A stretch of 18,295 bases of DNA from Patescibacteria group bacterium (GCA_018818145.1 JAHIST010000068.1:1-18295), one strand, 5' to 3'. Counted from the first letter of the stretch, positions 1 to 5,991 are shown. Numbers and translations are program-made. Notes: generated from the letters alone by a model not told the origin.

Positions 1-3
1 ATT

Positions 4-93
4 GTCATTCTGAACGGGGGTTAGCGAAGCTAACCGTAGCGAAGAATCTAATCATTTAGATTCTTCGGCTCGCTACGCTCGCCTCAGAATGAC
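4..93. repeat. Palindromic intergenic repeat with 10-bp inverted ends
   Basis: The element is bounded by GTCATTCTGA (4-13) and its reverse complement TCAGAATGAC (84-93). Inside are two further hairpins: GGTTAGC/GCTAACC at 19-35, and GAAGAATCTAA/TTAGATTCTTC at 41-66 with loop TCAT. It is followed at once by a third, GC-only hairpin (CCCCGCGC/GCGCGGGG, 93-114). This is the look of a dispersed non-autonomous palindromic repeat. A related design (ends GTCATNGCGA) lies inside leuS at 8841-8933. No coding potential is seen. Confidence 0.75.
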
Positions 94-125
94 CCCGCGC
101 GCGGAGGCGCGGGGAAATTACTTTT

Positions 126-167
126 ATTATATATCAGCTAATCATTATCGAGCTTTGGCAGGCGCGG
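126..167. repeat. 42-bp exact direct repeat, copy 1
   Basis: These 42 bases are identical to 11656-11697, about 11.5 kb away and in the same orientation. Both copies lie just downstream of the 3' end of a minus-strand gene (hppA here, tatD there). The flanks of the two copies are unrelated. Copy 1 runs straight into a hairpin at 169-196. Its nature is unknown to me. Confidence 0.8.
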
Positions 168-168
168 C

Positions 169-196
169 GCCGCTTTTTTGGCGGCAAAAAAGCGGC
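169..196. repeat. Strong hairpin, 12-bp perfect stem
   Basis: GCCGCTTTTTTG (169-180) and CAAAAAAGCGGC (185-196) form a perfect 12-bp stem with loop GCGG. There is no uridine run after it on either strand, so it is not a classical intrinsic terminator, but it could protect the 3' end of hppA transcripts. Confidence 0.55.
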
Positions 197-217
197 AAAT
201 GTTTTAAAAAAATACTT

Positions 218-247
218 CTGGATTCCGGATCAAGTCCGGAATGACAG
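218..247. repeat. Short palindromic repeat of the 'CHSGLDPESR' type
   Basis: ATTCCGGA (222-229) and TCCGGAAT (235-242) form a hairpin around TCAAG, followed by GACAG. Read on the minus strand in one frame it would encode CHSGLDPESR, a string often seen in spurious ORFs over such repeats in many bacteria. The open frame here (145-336, minus) is therefore taken to be a repeat artefact, not a gene. Confidence 0.6.
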
Positions 248-301
248 ATTAAATAAGAAAGCTTACCATCAATAATGCAACTATATTTAATATCTTGATC
301 A

Positions 302-333
302 CCCCGTACAAATCCCTTCGGGATTCTACGGGG
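302..333 (-). terminator. Stem-loop just downstream of hppA
   Basis: CCCCGTA (302-308) pairs with TACGGGG (327-333), and inside it AATCCC (311-316) pairs with GGGATT (320-325) around TTC. It begins 10 bases after the hppA stop on the minus strand. There is no good uridine run, so it is either a weak terminator or another dispersed palindrome. The CCCCGT.../...ACGGGG ends resemble the stem flanking the inner tRNA-Pro at 6900-7006. Confidence 0.4.
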
Positions 334-342
334 CAAGTCGGA

Positions 343-2385
343 TTATATCAAGAAACTTACCATTAGCAAGGCAACAATGTTTAGTATTTTAATCATAGGA
401 TTGATGGCCGGCCCAGCCGTGTCTTTGTACGGATCCCCCACCGTGTCGCCCGTGACCGCCGCTTGGTGCGCCGGCGATCCTTTGCCGCCATAATTTCCTT
501 CCTCAATATATTTTTTGGCATTGTCCCAAGCGCCCCCGCCCGAAGTCATGGAAATCGCCACAAACAAACCCGTAACTATTGACCCGACCAACAAGCCGCC
601 CAGCGCTTCCGGACCCAACAAAAACCCGACAATGAGCGGCGCCAGCACCGGAATTAGCGCCGGCAAAATCATCTGGCGAATTGCCGCTTTAGTCACTATA
701 TCAACACAAAGACCGTATTGAGGTTTGCCCGTTCCGTCCATAATACCCTTGATTTCTTTAAATTGCCGCCGCACTTCGGTCACAACCGCCGCCGCGGCTT
801 TGCCCACTGCCTGCATGGCCAAGGAACCGAAAAAATACGGCAGCAAACCGCCCAAGAACAAACCGATTAAAACATTGGGATCGCTTAATTCAAAAACAAG
901 CGCTTTGCCAAAATTGGCGAATTCTTGGGTATAGACAGAAAAAAGCACCAATGCCGCCAAACCGGCCGAGGCAATCGCGTAACCCTTGGTCACGGCCTTG
1001 GTCGTGTTGCCAACCGCGTCCAGAGCGTCGGTAACTTTTCTGACCTCTTGGGGCAAATTTGACATTTCGGCAATGCCGCCGGCGTTATCGCAAATGGGCC
1101 CGAAAGCGTCAATCGCCACCACAATCCCGGCCATAGAAAGCATGCTCATCGCCGCCAAGGCCACGCCGTAAATGCCCGCCAAATAATAAGAAGCAAAGAT
1201 GCCGGCGGAAATTAAAATTACGGGCAGAGCGGTTGACTGCATGGAAACTGCCAAGCCGGTAATTATATTGGTGCCGTGTCCCGTGATGGAAGCGCGAGCA
1301 ATGGAGCGCACCGGTTTGAATCTTTTGGAAGTATAATATTCAGTTATTATCACCATGCCGGCTGTCACAATAATTCCGACTATTGTTGCGCCATAGAGCG
1401 CAGCGGTTTGAAAATCAAAATTAGCGGCGCTTCGCGCCAGATATTTTATAACCGGATAAAAACCTAAAACTGCCAGCGCCGCGGCCGCGACCAAGCCTTT
1501 GTAAAGCGCGGCCATGATACCTGCCCCGTTAGAAACCGATTGTTTCGTTTCAGGGTTTTGTTTCTTGCCCAAACGTACAAAAAAAGTTCCCAAAATTGAA
1601 GCAACGATAGAAACCGCGCCTAAGGCCAAAGGCAGCAAAATCGCGTTTTTAAAACCCGGGAAAACCAACGAGCCCAAAATCATCGCCGCCACGGCCGTCA
1701 CCACATAGGTCTCAAACAAATCAGCCGCCATGCCGGCATTATCCCCCACCTGGTCTCCGTCCAAGTCGGCGATTACCGCCGGATTTCGCGGATCATCTTC
1801 CGGAATACCCGCCTCAATTTTGCCGACCAGGTCCGCGCCCACATCCGCGCCTTTGGTAAAAATTCCGCCGCCCAGCCGCGCGAAGACAGAAATTAAACTG
1901 CCGCCAAAACCCAAAGCAACCAATGGTTTAAGATCGCCCACGATTAAATAGAATCCCGAGACTACCAGCAACCCTAAACCCACAACCAGCAGGCCGGTGA
2001 CCGAACCGCCTTCAAATGCCGCGGCCAAAGCTTTGGCCAGGCCGGATTTGGCGGCCTGCGCTGTCCTGACATTAACCCGCACCGCCACGTTCATGCCGAT
2101 GTAGCCAGCCAAAGCCGAGGCAACCGCGCCGATTAAAAATCCGATAATCATTGACCAGCGATTGGCCGGAAAAGCAAAATAGAGCACCGCCGAAATAACA
2201 ATGGCGACAACTGCCACTGTCCGGTACTGCCGGTTTAAATACGCTTTAGCCCCCTCTTTGATTGCCTGCGCAATTTCCAGCATTTTCCCTTCGCCGGCAG
2301 GATAGCGCATAACTCTTAAAATCAAAAGAATGGCAAACGCGATGGCGGTTAAACTCGCCAGAATAGCGAAAATTTGAATAAACAT
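343..2385 (-). CDS. hppA: K+-independent membrane-bound proton-translocating pyrophosphatase
   Basis: This 680-residue protein is a polytopic membrane pump that couples hydrolysis of pyrophosphate to ion export, and its length matches the family. Visible family motifs are KGADVGADLVGK (178-189), which binds Mg-PPi; the acidic segment NPAVIADLDGDQVGDNAG (201-218); DAFGPICDNAGGIAEM (426-441); and the C-terminal TGDTVGDPYKDTAGPA. GNTTKA (459-464) carries lysine at the position that distinguishes K+-independent H+-pumping enzymes from K+-dependent ones with alanine, so proton pumping without K+ is inferred. The acidic segment reads ADLDGDQVGD rather than the common ADNVGDNVGD. It starts at the ATG at 2385 with no clear Shine-Dalgarno. 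It lies 77 bp downstream of nusA on the same strand, across a CTACAAA repeat array, so cotranscription is likely. In a cell with little respiration it may recover energy from biosynthetic pyrophosphate. Confidence 0.97.
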   Translation of the reverse strand: MFIQIFAILASLTAIAFAILLILRVMRYPAGEGKMLEIAQAIKEGAKAYLNRQYRTVAVVAIVISAVLYFAFPANRWSMIIGFLIGAVASALAGYIGMNVAVRVNVRTAQAAKSGLAKALAAAFEGGSVTGLLVVGLGLLVVSGFYLIVGDLKPLVALGFGGSLISVFARLGGGIFTKGADVGADLVGKIEAGIPEDDPRNPAVIADLDGDQVGDNAGMAADLFETYVVTAVAAMILGSLVFPGFKNAILLPLALGAVSIVASILGTFFVRLGKKQNPETKQSVSNGAGIMAALYKGLVAAAALAVLGFYPVIKYLARSAANFDFQTAALYGATIVGIIVTAGMVIITEYYTSKRFKPVRSIARASITGHGTNIITGLAVSMQSTALPVILISAGIFASYYLAGIYGVALAAMSMLSMAGIVVAIDAFGPICDNAGGIAEMSNLPQEVRKVTDALDAVGNTTKAVTKGYAIASAGLAALVLFSVYTQEFANFGKALVFELSDPNVLIGLFLGGLLPYFFGSLAMQAVGKAAAAVVTEVRRQFKEIKGIMDGTGKPQYGLCVDIVTKAAIRQMILPALIPVLAPLIVGFLLGPEALGGLLVGSIVTGLFVAISMTSGGGAWDNAKKYIEEGNYGGKGSPAHQAAVTGDTVGDPYKDTAGPAINPMIKILNIVALLMVSFLI

Positions 2386-2462
2386 GCTACAAAATGCTAC
2401 AAACTATTAACTACAAATTTGCTACAAAATTTTTGTAGGTGATTTGTAGCTCGGGTTTGTAG
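2386..2462. repeat. CTACAAA/TTTGTAG repeat array between nusA and hppA
   Basis: The 77-bp spacer is almost wholly built of the 7-mer CTACAAA or its complement, several of them inside GCTACAAA. The two orientations can pair into hairpins. The same short repeat recurs at 3781-3846 and 4218-4249, that is, on both sides of the GxxExxY gene. Confidence 0.7.
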
Positions 2463-3770
2463 CTATTTTTTCTTTTTAGACTTTCTAATTTTTTTCTCTC
2501 TTTTTTCTTCTTTGTTCTCAACTACTTTTTCTTCGGTTTTTTCTTCTTTCTTTGTTTCTTTTTCTATTTCTTTAGTTTCTGTTTCGCTTTCCGTGACTTT
2601 TTCCTCTTCCTCTTTCTTTTCCGCGGCCTTGGCGCCGGCAACATCAATCTTCCATTCAGTTAATTTAGCGGCTAATCTTACGTTCTGCCCCTTTTTACCT
2701 ATGGCCAAAGACAGCTGCTCTTCGGGCACCTGAACTCTGGCGATTCTTTCTCTCTCGTTAATCTCCACATCCAGAACTTTGGCCGGCGCCAAAGCGTTGG
2801 CGATAAATTTTTCCGGGTCGGCCGACCACTCAATAATATCAATTTTTTCGCCGCCCAGTTCGTTAATCACCGCCTGCACGCGCGTGCCTTTCTGGCCCAC
2901 GCAGGAGCCGATTGGGTCCACGCCTTCTTCAACTGAAGCCACGGCGATTTTTGAACGAGAACCCGCCTCCCGGGCAATAACTTTTATTTCAACTGCTCCG
3001 GCCGCGACTTCGGGCACTTCCAGCTCAAAAAGCTTGCTGATCATTTTGGCGCTAGCGCGCGACAAAATTATGCTAGGGCCGCGCGCATCTTTTTGTACCT
3101 GTAAAATCAAAACGCGCAGGCGCTGGCCAATGCGATAATACTCGCCCTGAATTTGTTCTTCCGGAAACAAAACCCCCGCCGCCTTGCCGATGTCAACAAA
3201 AACCATCCCGCGCTCCGCCCGCTGAACAATACCCGAAACCACCTCGCCCTCTTTGGTCTTAAATTCGTCGTAAATGGTTTCCCGTTCCGCTTCGCGGATT
3301 CGCTGAATAATCACCTGTTTGGCTGTCTGGGCCGCGATGCGGCCAAAATCGGTTTTTGATTCCAATTCCTGCCACAGCTCCTCGTTGAGCTTAATTTCGG
3401 AATTTATTTTAACTGCCTCTTCAATCATAATGTGCTTTTCTTCATTAAATCTGACTTTTCTTTCGCCTTCCGGCAATTCTCCTTCTTTGACTTCTTTGGC
3501 TTCGCATTCCTCTGGCGCCATCTCTTTTTCGGCCTCTATTTCTTCGGGCGTTTTAATCATTGTCTCGTCCAACACCTGCCTAACCTGAAAAATTTTCACC
3601 TGCCCGGAATCCAAATCAAAGCGAGCCCGAATATTCTGGCCCTTGTGTCCGTAGTCTTTTTTGTAAGCAGCCGCGATCGCCACCTCAATAGTTTCTAGAA
3701 CCTTCTCTTTTGAGATGCCTTTTTCCTCACAAATCTGCTCAATGGCTGATAAAAATGCCTGCCTCTCCAT
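2463..3770 (-). CDS. nusA: Transcription termination/antitermination protein NusA
   Basis: This 435-residue protein binds RNA polymerase and nascent RNA to control pausing, termination and antitermination. Domain order: NusA N-terminal domain (about 1-165), S1 domain (about 174-240, GEVVSGIVQR...GMVFVDIG), KH1 with DPIGSCVGQKGTR (285-297), and KH2 with LAIGKKGQNVRLA (355-367). The N-terminal domain appears to carry an acidic insertion of roughly 40 residues (about 72-112). The tail after 380 is a low-complexity Lys/Glu stretch ending in KKKK, in place of the C-terminal acidic repeats of E. coli NusA. It starts at the ATG at 3770 with no Shine-Dalgarno. It lies downstream of the GxxExxY gene and upstream of hppA on the same strand, and probably shares the promoter at 4306-4334. 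Confidence 0.97.
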   Translation of the reverse strand: MERQAFLSAIEQICEEKGISKEKVLETIEVAIAAAYKKDYGHKGQNIRARFDLDSGQVKIFQVRQVLDETMIKTPEEIEAEKEMAPEECEAKEVKEGELPEGERKVRFNEEKHIMIEEAVKINSEIKLNEELWQELESKTDFGRIAAQTAKQVIIQRIREAERETIYDEFKTKEGEVVSGIVQRAERGMVFVDIGKAAGVLFPEEQIQGEYYRIGQRLRVLILQVQKDARGPSIILSRASAKMISKLFELEVPEVAAGAVEIKVIAREAGSRSKIAVASVEEGVDPIGSCVGQKGTRVQAVINELGGEKIDIIEWSADPEKFIANALAPAKVLDVEINERERIARVQVPEEQLSLAIGKKGQNVRLAAKLTEWKIDVAGAKAAEKKEEEEKVTESETETKEIEKETKKEEKTEEKVVENKEEKREKKIRKSKKKK

Positions 3771-3780
3771 AACTACGAAT

Positions 3781-3846
3781 ATCTACAAATTTAGCTTCTA
3801 CAAATTACTACAAATTTTGTAGTGTTTTATAGCTATGTTTTTGTAG
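3781..3846. repeat. CTACAAA/TTTGTAG repeat array, nusA to GxxExxY junction
   Basis: The spacer holds at least four CTACAAA units in both orientations and overlaps the last codons of the GxxExxY gene: its stop TAG (3833-3835) is followed by more of the array, and CTACAAAAA supplies its last Thr-Lys codons. Same family as 2386-2462 and 4218-4249. Confidence 0.65.
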
Positions 3847-4216
3847 GTAATATTCTTTCAAATTTTATTCCGCCGGGACTAAATAAAATCAATATTCCTA
3901 ACTTTAGCCCCGCCCTCTTTAAATAATTTTTAATTTGGCTAAAATCTTTTCTAAAAAAGTGTTCACCCGCCTTAATCTCCACAACAATTTTATTTTCAAC
4001 TATAAAATCTAATCGGTAATTTCCTATCTTCTGGCTTGCGTATTCTAACTTTATTGAACCTTCCTTCTGATATTTAATTTTTTCTTTTTTAAACTCTAAT
4101 TCAAATGCGCGCTGATAATACTTTTCTTGATAACCGAATCCCAGTTCTTTAAATATTTTAAAAGCTATACCTACTATTTTATAGCTCAACTCCGGTTCGA
4201 CTACCTTTTGATTCAT
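3833..4216 (-). CDS. GxxExxY family protein (PD-(D/E)XK nuclease fold)
   Basis: A 127-residue single-domain protein. The family signature is clear: PELSYKIVGIAFKIFKELG, then GYQEKYY (GxxExxY), then the PD-(D/E)XK-like core YRLDFIVENKIVVEIKAGE with Asp, Glu and Lys in the expected order. Family members are common in CPR and environmental bacteria. A nuclease fold is established, but the biological role is not. I start it at the ATG at 4216 because family members begin a few residues before the PELSYKI segment; an upstream TTG at 4297 would add 27 residues translated from a hairpin. No Shine-Dalgarno is visible. The gene is bracketed by CTACAAA repeats on both sides, which suggests it was acquired as a cassette between a promoter and nusA. 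Confidence 0.9.
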   Translation of the reverse strand: MNQKVVEPELSYKIVGIAFKIFKELGFGYQEKYYQRAFELEFKKEKIKYQKEGSIKLEYASQKIGNYRLDFIVENKIVVEIKAGEHFFRKDFSQIKNYLKRAGLKLGILILFSPGGIKFERILPTKT

Positions 4217-4217
4217 A

Positions 4218-4249
4218 TTTTGTAGTGATTTGTAGCAATCTTCTGTAGT
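4218..4249. repeat. CTACAAA repeat units at the 5' side of the GxxExxY gene
   Basis: Two TTTGTAG units and a related CTGTAG lie directly upstream of the ATG on the minus strand. With 3781-3846 they bracket the gene. Confidence 0.55.
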
Positions 4250-4259
4250 TATTAAATAA

Positions 4260-4277
4260 GGTCCGTTTCCACGGACC
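4260..4277 (-). promoter_or_regulatory. Leader hairpin followed by a U-rich stretch
   Basis: GGTCCGT and ACGGACC form a perfect 7-bp stem with a four-base loop, and the minus-strand reading continues TTATTTAAT. It sits in the leader between the promoter at 4306-4334 and the ATG at 4216. It could act as a weak terminator or attenuator ahead of nusA, or be a simple dispersed palindrome. NusA operons are often autoregulated, but nothing here proves it. Confidence 0.4.
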
Positions 4278-4305
4278 CAAACCTGCCTTATCCACAACTA
4301 ATTGA

Positions 4306-4334
4306 AAGATACCACCGGACGAAAAAAATGTCAA
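4306..4334 (-). promoter_or_regulatory. Predicted sigma-70-type promoter for GxxExxY-nusA-hppA
   Basis: On the minus strand TTGACA (4334-4329) and TATCTT (4311-4306) are separated by exactly 17 bases. The start of transcription would be near 4299, giving an 80-base leader that contains the hairpin at 4260-4277. Confidence 0.55.
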
Positions 4335-4348
4335 ATATTAAAAATAGA

Positions 4349-4381
4349 GGCTGGAATCGCGATGTTTCCGCGATTCCAGCC
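4349..4381 (-). terminator. Probable intrinsic terminator
   Basis: A perfect 13-bp stem, GGCTGGAATCGCG with CGCGATTCCAGCC, has a 7-base loop. On the minus strand it is followed by TCTATTTTTAAT. It ends the short unit that starts at the promoter at 4716-4744, and lies just upstream of the nusA-operon promoter. Confidence 0.6.
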
Positions 4382-4386
4382 AGAAA

Positions 4387-4480
4387 TTACATCCCCCATT
4401 TAACCCCGGGGATCTGCCCGGGAGGAGAAAGCTTCATCATCTCCTCTTCAGCGAAGAATAAATACTTCGTTTTCGCCAAT
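4387..4480 (-). other. Structured segment with a possible 17-residue ORF
   Basis: On the minus strand three hairpins follow each other: CGAAG/CTTCG, GAGGAGA/TCTCCTC and CCGGG/CCCGG, all before the terminator at 4349-4381. A tiny ORF (4440-4387) would read MMKLSPPGQIPGVKWGM. AGGAG directly abuts its first ATG and lies 3 bases from the second, which is closer than usual. Either a small structured RNA (or 3' UTR) or a peptide is possible. I cannot decide between them. Confidence 0.35.
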
Positions 4481-4497
4481 TGTATAATATAAATAAA

Positions 4498-4659
4498 TTA
4501 CACCACCGGTTGCAAACCAACTCCGTTGATCGCATCAATTTGGTCAATCGGCACCAAGAGAAAAAAGACATCGCAGTCTTCGCATACGCCATCGCCTTTT
4601 TGCGCTTTTTGCGGACAAACTTCGCACGGATGCGGGTTTTTTTTCCAGTCTTTTCCCAT
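4498..4659 (-). CDS. 53-residue four-cysteine (zinc-ribbon-like) miniprotein
   Basis: The translation begins MGKDWKKNPHPCEVCPQ and contains CEVC and CEDC, with 10 residues between the two pairs, as expected for a small zinc-binding knuckle or ribbon. A hydrophobic segment FFLLVPI follows, and the protein ends LQPVV. The start ATG at 4659 is preceded by AAGGGGGAAGC, a good Shine-Dalgarno at normal spacing. A strong promoter stands about 57 bases upstream (4716-4744). I do not recognise the family. The combination of promoter, ribosome site and paired cysteines makes a real gene likely. It is too short for most ORF cut-offs and could be missed in annotation. Confidence 0.7.
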   Translation of the reverse strand: MGKDWKKNPHPCEVCPQKAQKGDGVCEDCDVFFLLVPIDQIDAINGVGLQPVV

Positions 4660-4715
4660 GCTTCCCCCTTTTTGGCTGTATTTTGAAAATTAATATACGA
4701 AAAAAGAACAAACTT

Positions 4716-4744
4716 ATTCTAACAAATAAATATAAATAAGTCAA
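4716..4744 (-). promoter_or_regulatory. Strong predicted promoter for the cysteine miniprotein
   Basis: TTGACT (4744-4739), 17 bases, TAGAAT (4721-4716) on the minus strand. The start of transcription is expected near 4709, leaving a 50-base leader. The spacer is AT-rich. The -35 hexamer begins 10 bases after the stop of the upstream gene (4755). Confidence 0.65.
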
Positions 4745-4754
4745 GTTTAAACTG

Positions 4755-5225
4755 CTAAATCTTCTCACCCGCCACTTTCTTTAAATATTTCTCCAGCAGC
4801 CAAGAGCTGGACTGAATTTTGCCGCTCCGGCCGACATTTTCTATCACTTTAAAACCAGTAGTTTTTTGAAGCTCTACTTCGCAGGACGGGATATTTTTCA
4901 TATTGCGATCGCCGCCTTGAGCAAAAATATCCGGTCTTATTTTTTTAAGTTCCGCGCAAACGCTCATATCGGTCGGGTTTGGTTTGTGGCTCGTCAGAAC
5001 TACTCGATCCACCGGTTTTAACGCTTCAAGAATCGCCTTGCGTTCTTTTTGCGGCATAAAAACATGCCCTTTCTTCTTTTTCAGCCAGTTATCATTATTT
5101 AAGATTACCACCAATTCATCGCCTAATTTTTTGGCCTCCCAAAACATATCAATGTGCCCGATGTGAATCGGGTCAAATCCCCCGCTAACAGCCACCACTA
5201 TTTTGTCTTTTTTTTGTTTTTTCAT
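4755..5225 (-). CDS. Cytidylyltransferase-like protein (nucleotidyl transfer to a small phosphate ester)
   Basis: 156 residues in the cytidylyltransferase (CTP_transf_like) family, which links a nucleotide to a phosphorylated sugar, alcohol or cofactor. The nucleotide-binding signature is GGFDPIHIGHIDM (15-27), with HIGH at 21-24. Later come FAQGGDRNMKNIPSCEVE, which resembles the GGDR region of the RfaE2, TagD and HldE cytidylyl- or adenylyltransferases, and GKIQSSSWLLEKYL, which replaces the usual SST...I segment. Length fits a stand-alone domain. The substrate cannot be told: heptose-1-phosphate and glycerol-3-phosphate are both possible. It follows the 120-residue protein by 21 bp on the same strand, so a shared transcript from 5619-5647 is likely. 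Confidence 0.85.
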   Translation of the reverse strand: MKKQKKDKIVVAVSGGFDPIHIGHIDMFWEAKKLGDELVVILNNDNWLKKKKGHVFMPQKERKAILEALKPVDRVVLTSHKPNPTDMSVCAELKKIRPDIFAQGGDRNMKNIPSCEVELQKTTGFKVIENVGRSGKIQSSSWLLEKYLKKVAGEKI

Positions 5226-5246
5226 AAAAATCTTATTAAAAGAAAA

Positions 5247-5609
5247 TCAGTATCGCGCCACTATTTCTTCTGAAATTTCTATGCCCTCTAAATTTTCGCC
5301 GTCAAAAAATAAAAGCTCGTCATGCCGCAATACCTTGACTGCCCTTTTTAATTCCTCTTCCACACTGCCCGCCTGAAACTGCCAGATATAATATAATTGT
5401 CTGCCCTGATGATTATCGCCAAAATGCCGCCTGATAAGATCGCCGCGGTGCCCGACGATTAAAACCACTTCTTTGACTTTTGGCGGCAACCTGTCTAAAA
5501 CATGTTCCAGAACAGGCTGATTGCCGCGAAAAACCATGGCCTTGGGCAGACAAGAGCCGCCCTCTATTTTCACTTCGCTTTTATTGGCTGCTAAAATTAT
5601 CGCTTTCAT
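5247..5609 (-). CDS. Shortened sugar-nucleotidyltransferase-like protein
   Basis: A 120-residue protein resembling only the first half of NTP_transferase enzymes such as glucose-1-phosphate thymidylyltransferases. MKAIILAA opens like the Rossmann strand of the family, but the usual glycine-rich loop (GxGTRLxPLT) is replaced by NKSEVKIEGGSC. LPKAMVFRGNQPVLEHVLDRL, KEVVLIVGH and DELLFFDGEN match the later landmarks (PKxM, VLIVTGY, GDN). The protein stops where the sugar-binding half would start. It is either a minimal enzyme or a non-catalytic partner. The start ATG at 5609 has no Shine-Dalgarno and lies about 3 bases after the predicted transcription start, so the mRNA would be nearly leaderless. 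It precedes the cytidylyltransferase-like gene. Confidence 0.8.
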   Translation of the reverse strand: MKAIILAANKSEVKIEGGSCLPKAMVFRGNQPVLEHVLDRLPPKVKEVVLIVGHRGDLIRRHFGDNHQGRQLYYIWQFQAGSVEEELKRAVKVLRHDELLFFDGENLEGIEISEEIVARY

Positions 5610-5618
5610 ATTTAACAG

Positions 5619-5647
5619 AATTTACCAGATAAATGGGTTTTTGTAAA
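5619..5647 (-). promoter_or_regulatory. Predicted promoter giving a nearly leaderless mRNA
   Basis: TTTACA (5647-5642), 17 bases, TAAATT (5624-5619) on the minus strand. The -10 box ends 9 bases before the ATG at 5609. Confidence 0.4.
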
Positions 5648-5658
5648 GTTTCGAAATG

Positions 5659-5690
5659 TGGAGACACCGGGAGTCGAACCCGGACCTCAG
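5659..5690 (-). other. Orphan tRNA 3' half (T arm plus 3' acceptor strand)
   Basis: On the minus strand CCGGG (5683-5679), TTCGACT and CCCGG (5671-5667) form a textbook T arm, followed by TGTCTCC and a discriminator A at 5659. The partner GGAGACA is not found upstream. The nearest fit, GGAGATT at 5729-5723, pairs 5-6 of 7 positions but leaves no recognisable D arm or U33-containing anticodon loop between. It is therefore a fragment, a split tRNA whose 5' half lies elsewhere, or a tRNA broken by another insertion at 5721. Confidence 0.5.
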
Positions 5691-5726
5691 TCCCGCACCT
5701 TTGGACTTGTGGACTTTGGGAGAATC

Positions 5727-5806
5727 TCCCGACTTTCAATATAAAAATTAATAAGGAGTCACGGATCCTCGATTTTTCATCCCGCTAGGCGGGAGAAAAA
5801 TCGGGA
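5727..5806 (-). repeat. Paired-hairpin unit C, in the T loop of the interrupted tRNA-Ala
   Basis: The 80-nt unit begins TCCCGA and ends TCGGGA. Stem 1 is CGATTTTTC/GAAAAATCG, the joint is TCGAGGATCC, and stem 2 is GACT/AGTC. It separates GTTC (T-stem end and T-loop bases 54-56) from GATTC, so the insertion falls between T-loop bases 56 and 57. Units A and B share ends and joint but have different stems. Confidence 0.65.
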
Positions 5807-5826
5807 GAACTGGCGTCTCGACAATG

Positions 5827-5991
5827 TCCCGATAACTTTGGTGGACCCGGCGAGAATCGAACTCGCGTCCCTGCAATGCGAATGCAGTATATTGCCACTC
5901 TACGACGGGCCCACCAAAGTTATCGCGGATCCTCGATTTTATCAAATTTTGAAATGTTTTATGTTTATATTTTAAAATTTTAAAATCGGGA
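5827..5991 (-). repeat. Paired-hairpin unit B, in the anticodon loop, carrying an intact tRNA-Ala
   Basis: The unit begins TCCCGA (5991) and ends TCGGGA (5827). Stem 1 is CGATTTT...AAAATCG, then the joint TCGAGGATCCGCGA, then stem 2, which is the tRNA-Ala gene with 12-bp complementary flanks. It lies between the pieces TTCG and CAT of the outer tRNA-Ala anticodon loop. Confidence 0.65.
5839..5912 (-). tRNA. tRNA-Ala (anticodon CGC), CCA encoded
   Basis: Acceptor GGGCCCG pairs with CGGGTCC and contains the G3-U70 wobble that is the identity mark of alanine tRNAs. The D arm has GTAG...GTGG; the anticodon stem is CTGCA/TGCAG with loop TTCGCAT, giving anticodon CGC (codon GCG). The variable loop is 4 nt, and the T arm is GCGAG, TTCGATT, CTCGC. 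The discriminator is A, and CCA is encoded (5841-5839). The 5' leader GATAACTTTGGT (5924-5913) is the exact complement of A73, CCA and the trailer (5842-5831), so the precursor would form a 19-bp helix that hides the CCA end. The whole gene lies inside hairpin unit B. Confidence 0.93.

Noticed and set aside
145..336. Minus-strand 63-codon open frame
   Set aside because: It runs through three palindromic repeats and the hppA 3' flank, contains the repeat-derived string CHSGLDPESR, and has no ribosome site.
2386..4249. CRISPR array (CTACAAA repeats)
   Set aside because: The repeats are 7-8 bp, occur in both orientations, have irregular spacing and no cas genes are near.
4544..4768. Minus-strand 74-codon open frame
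   Set aside because: It overlaps the promoter and the better supported 53-residue ORF in another frame, is Arg/Ser-rich and lacks a ribosome site.
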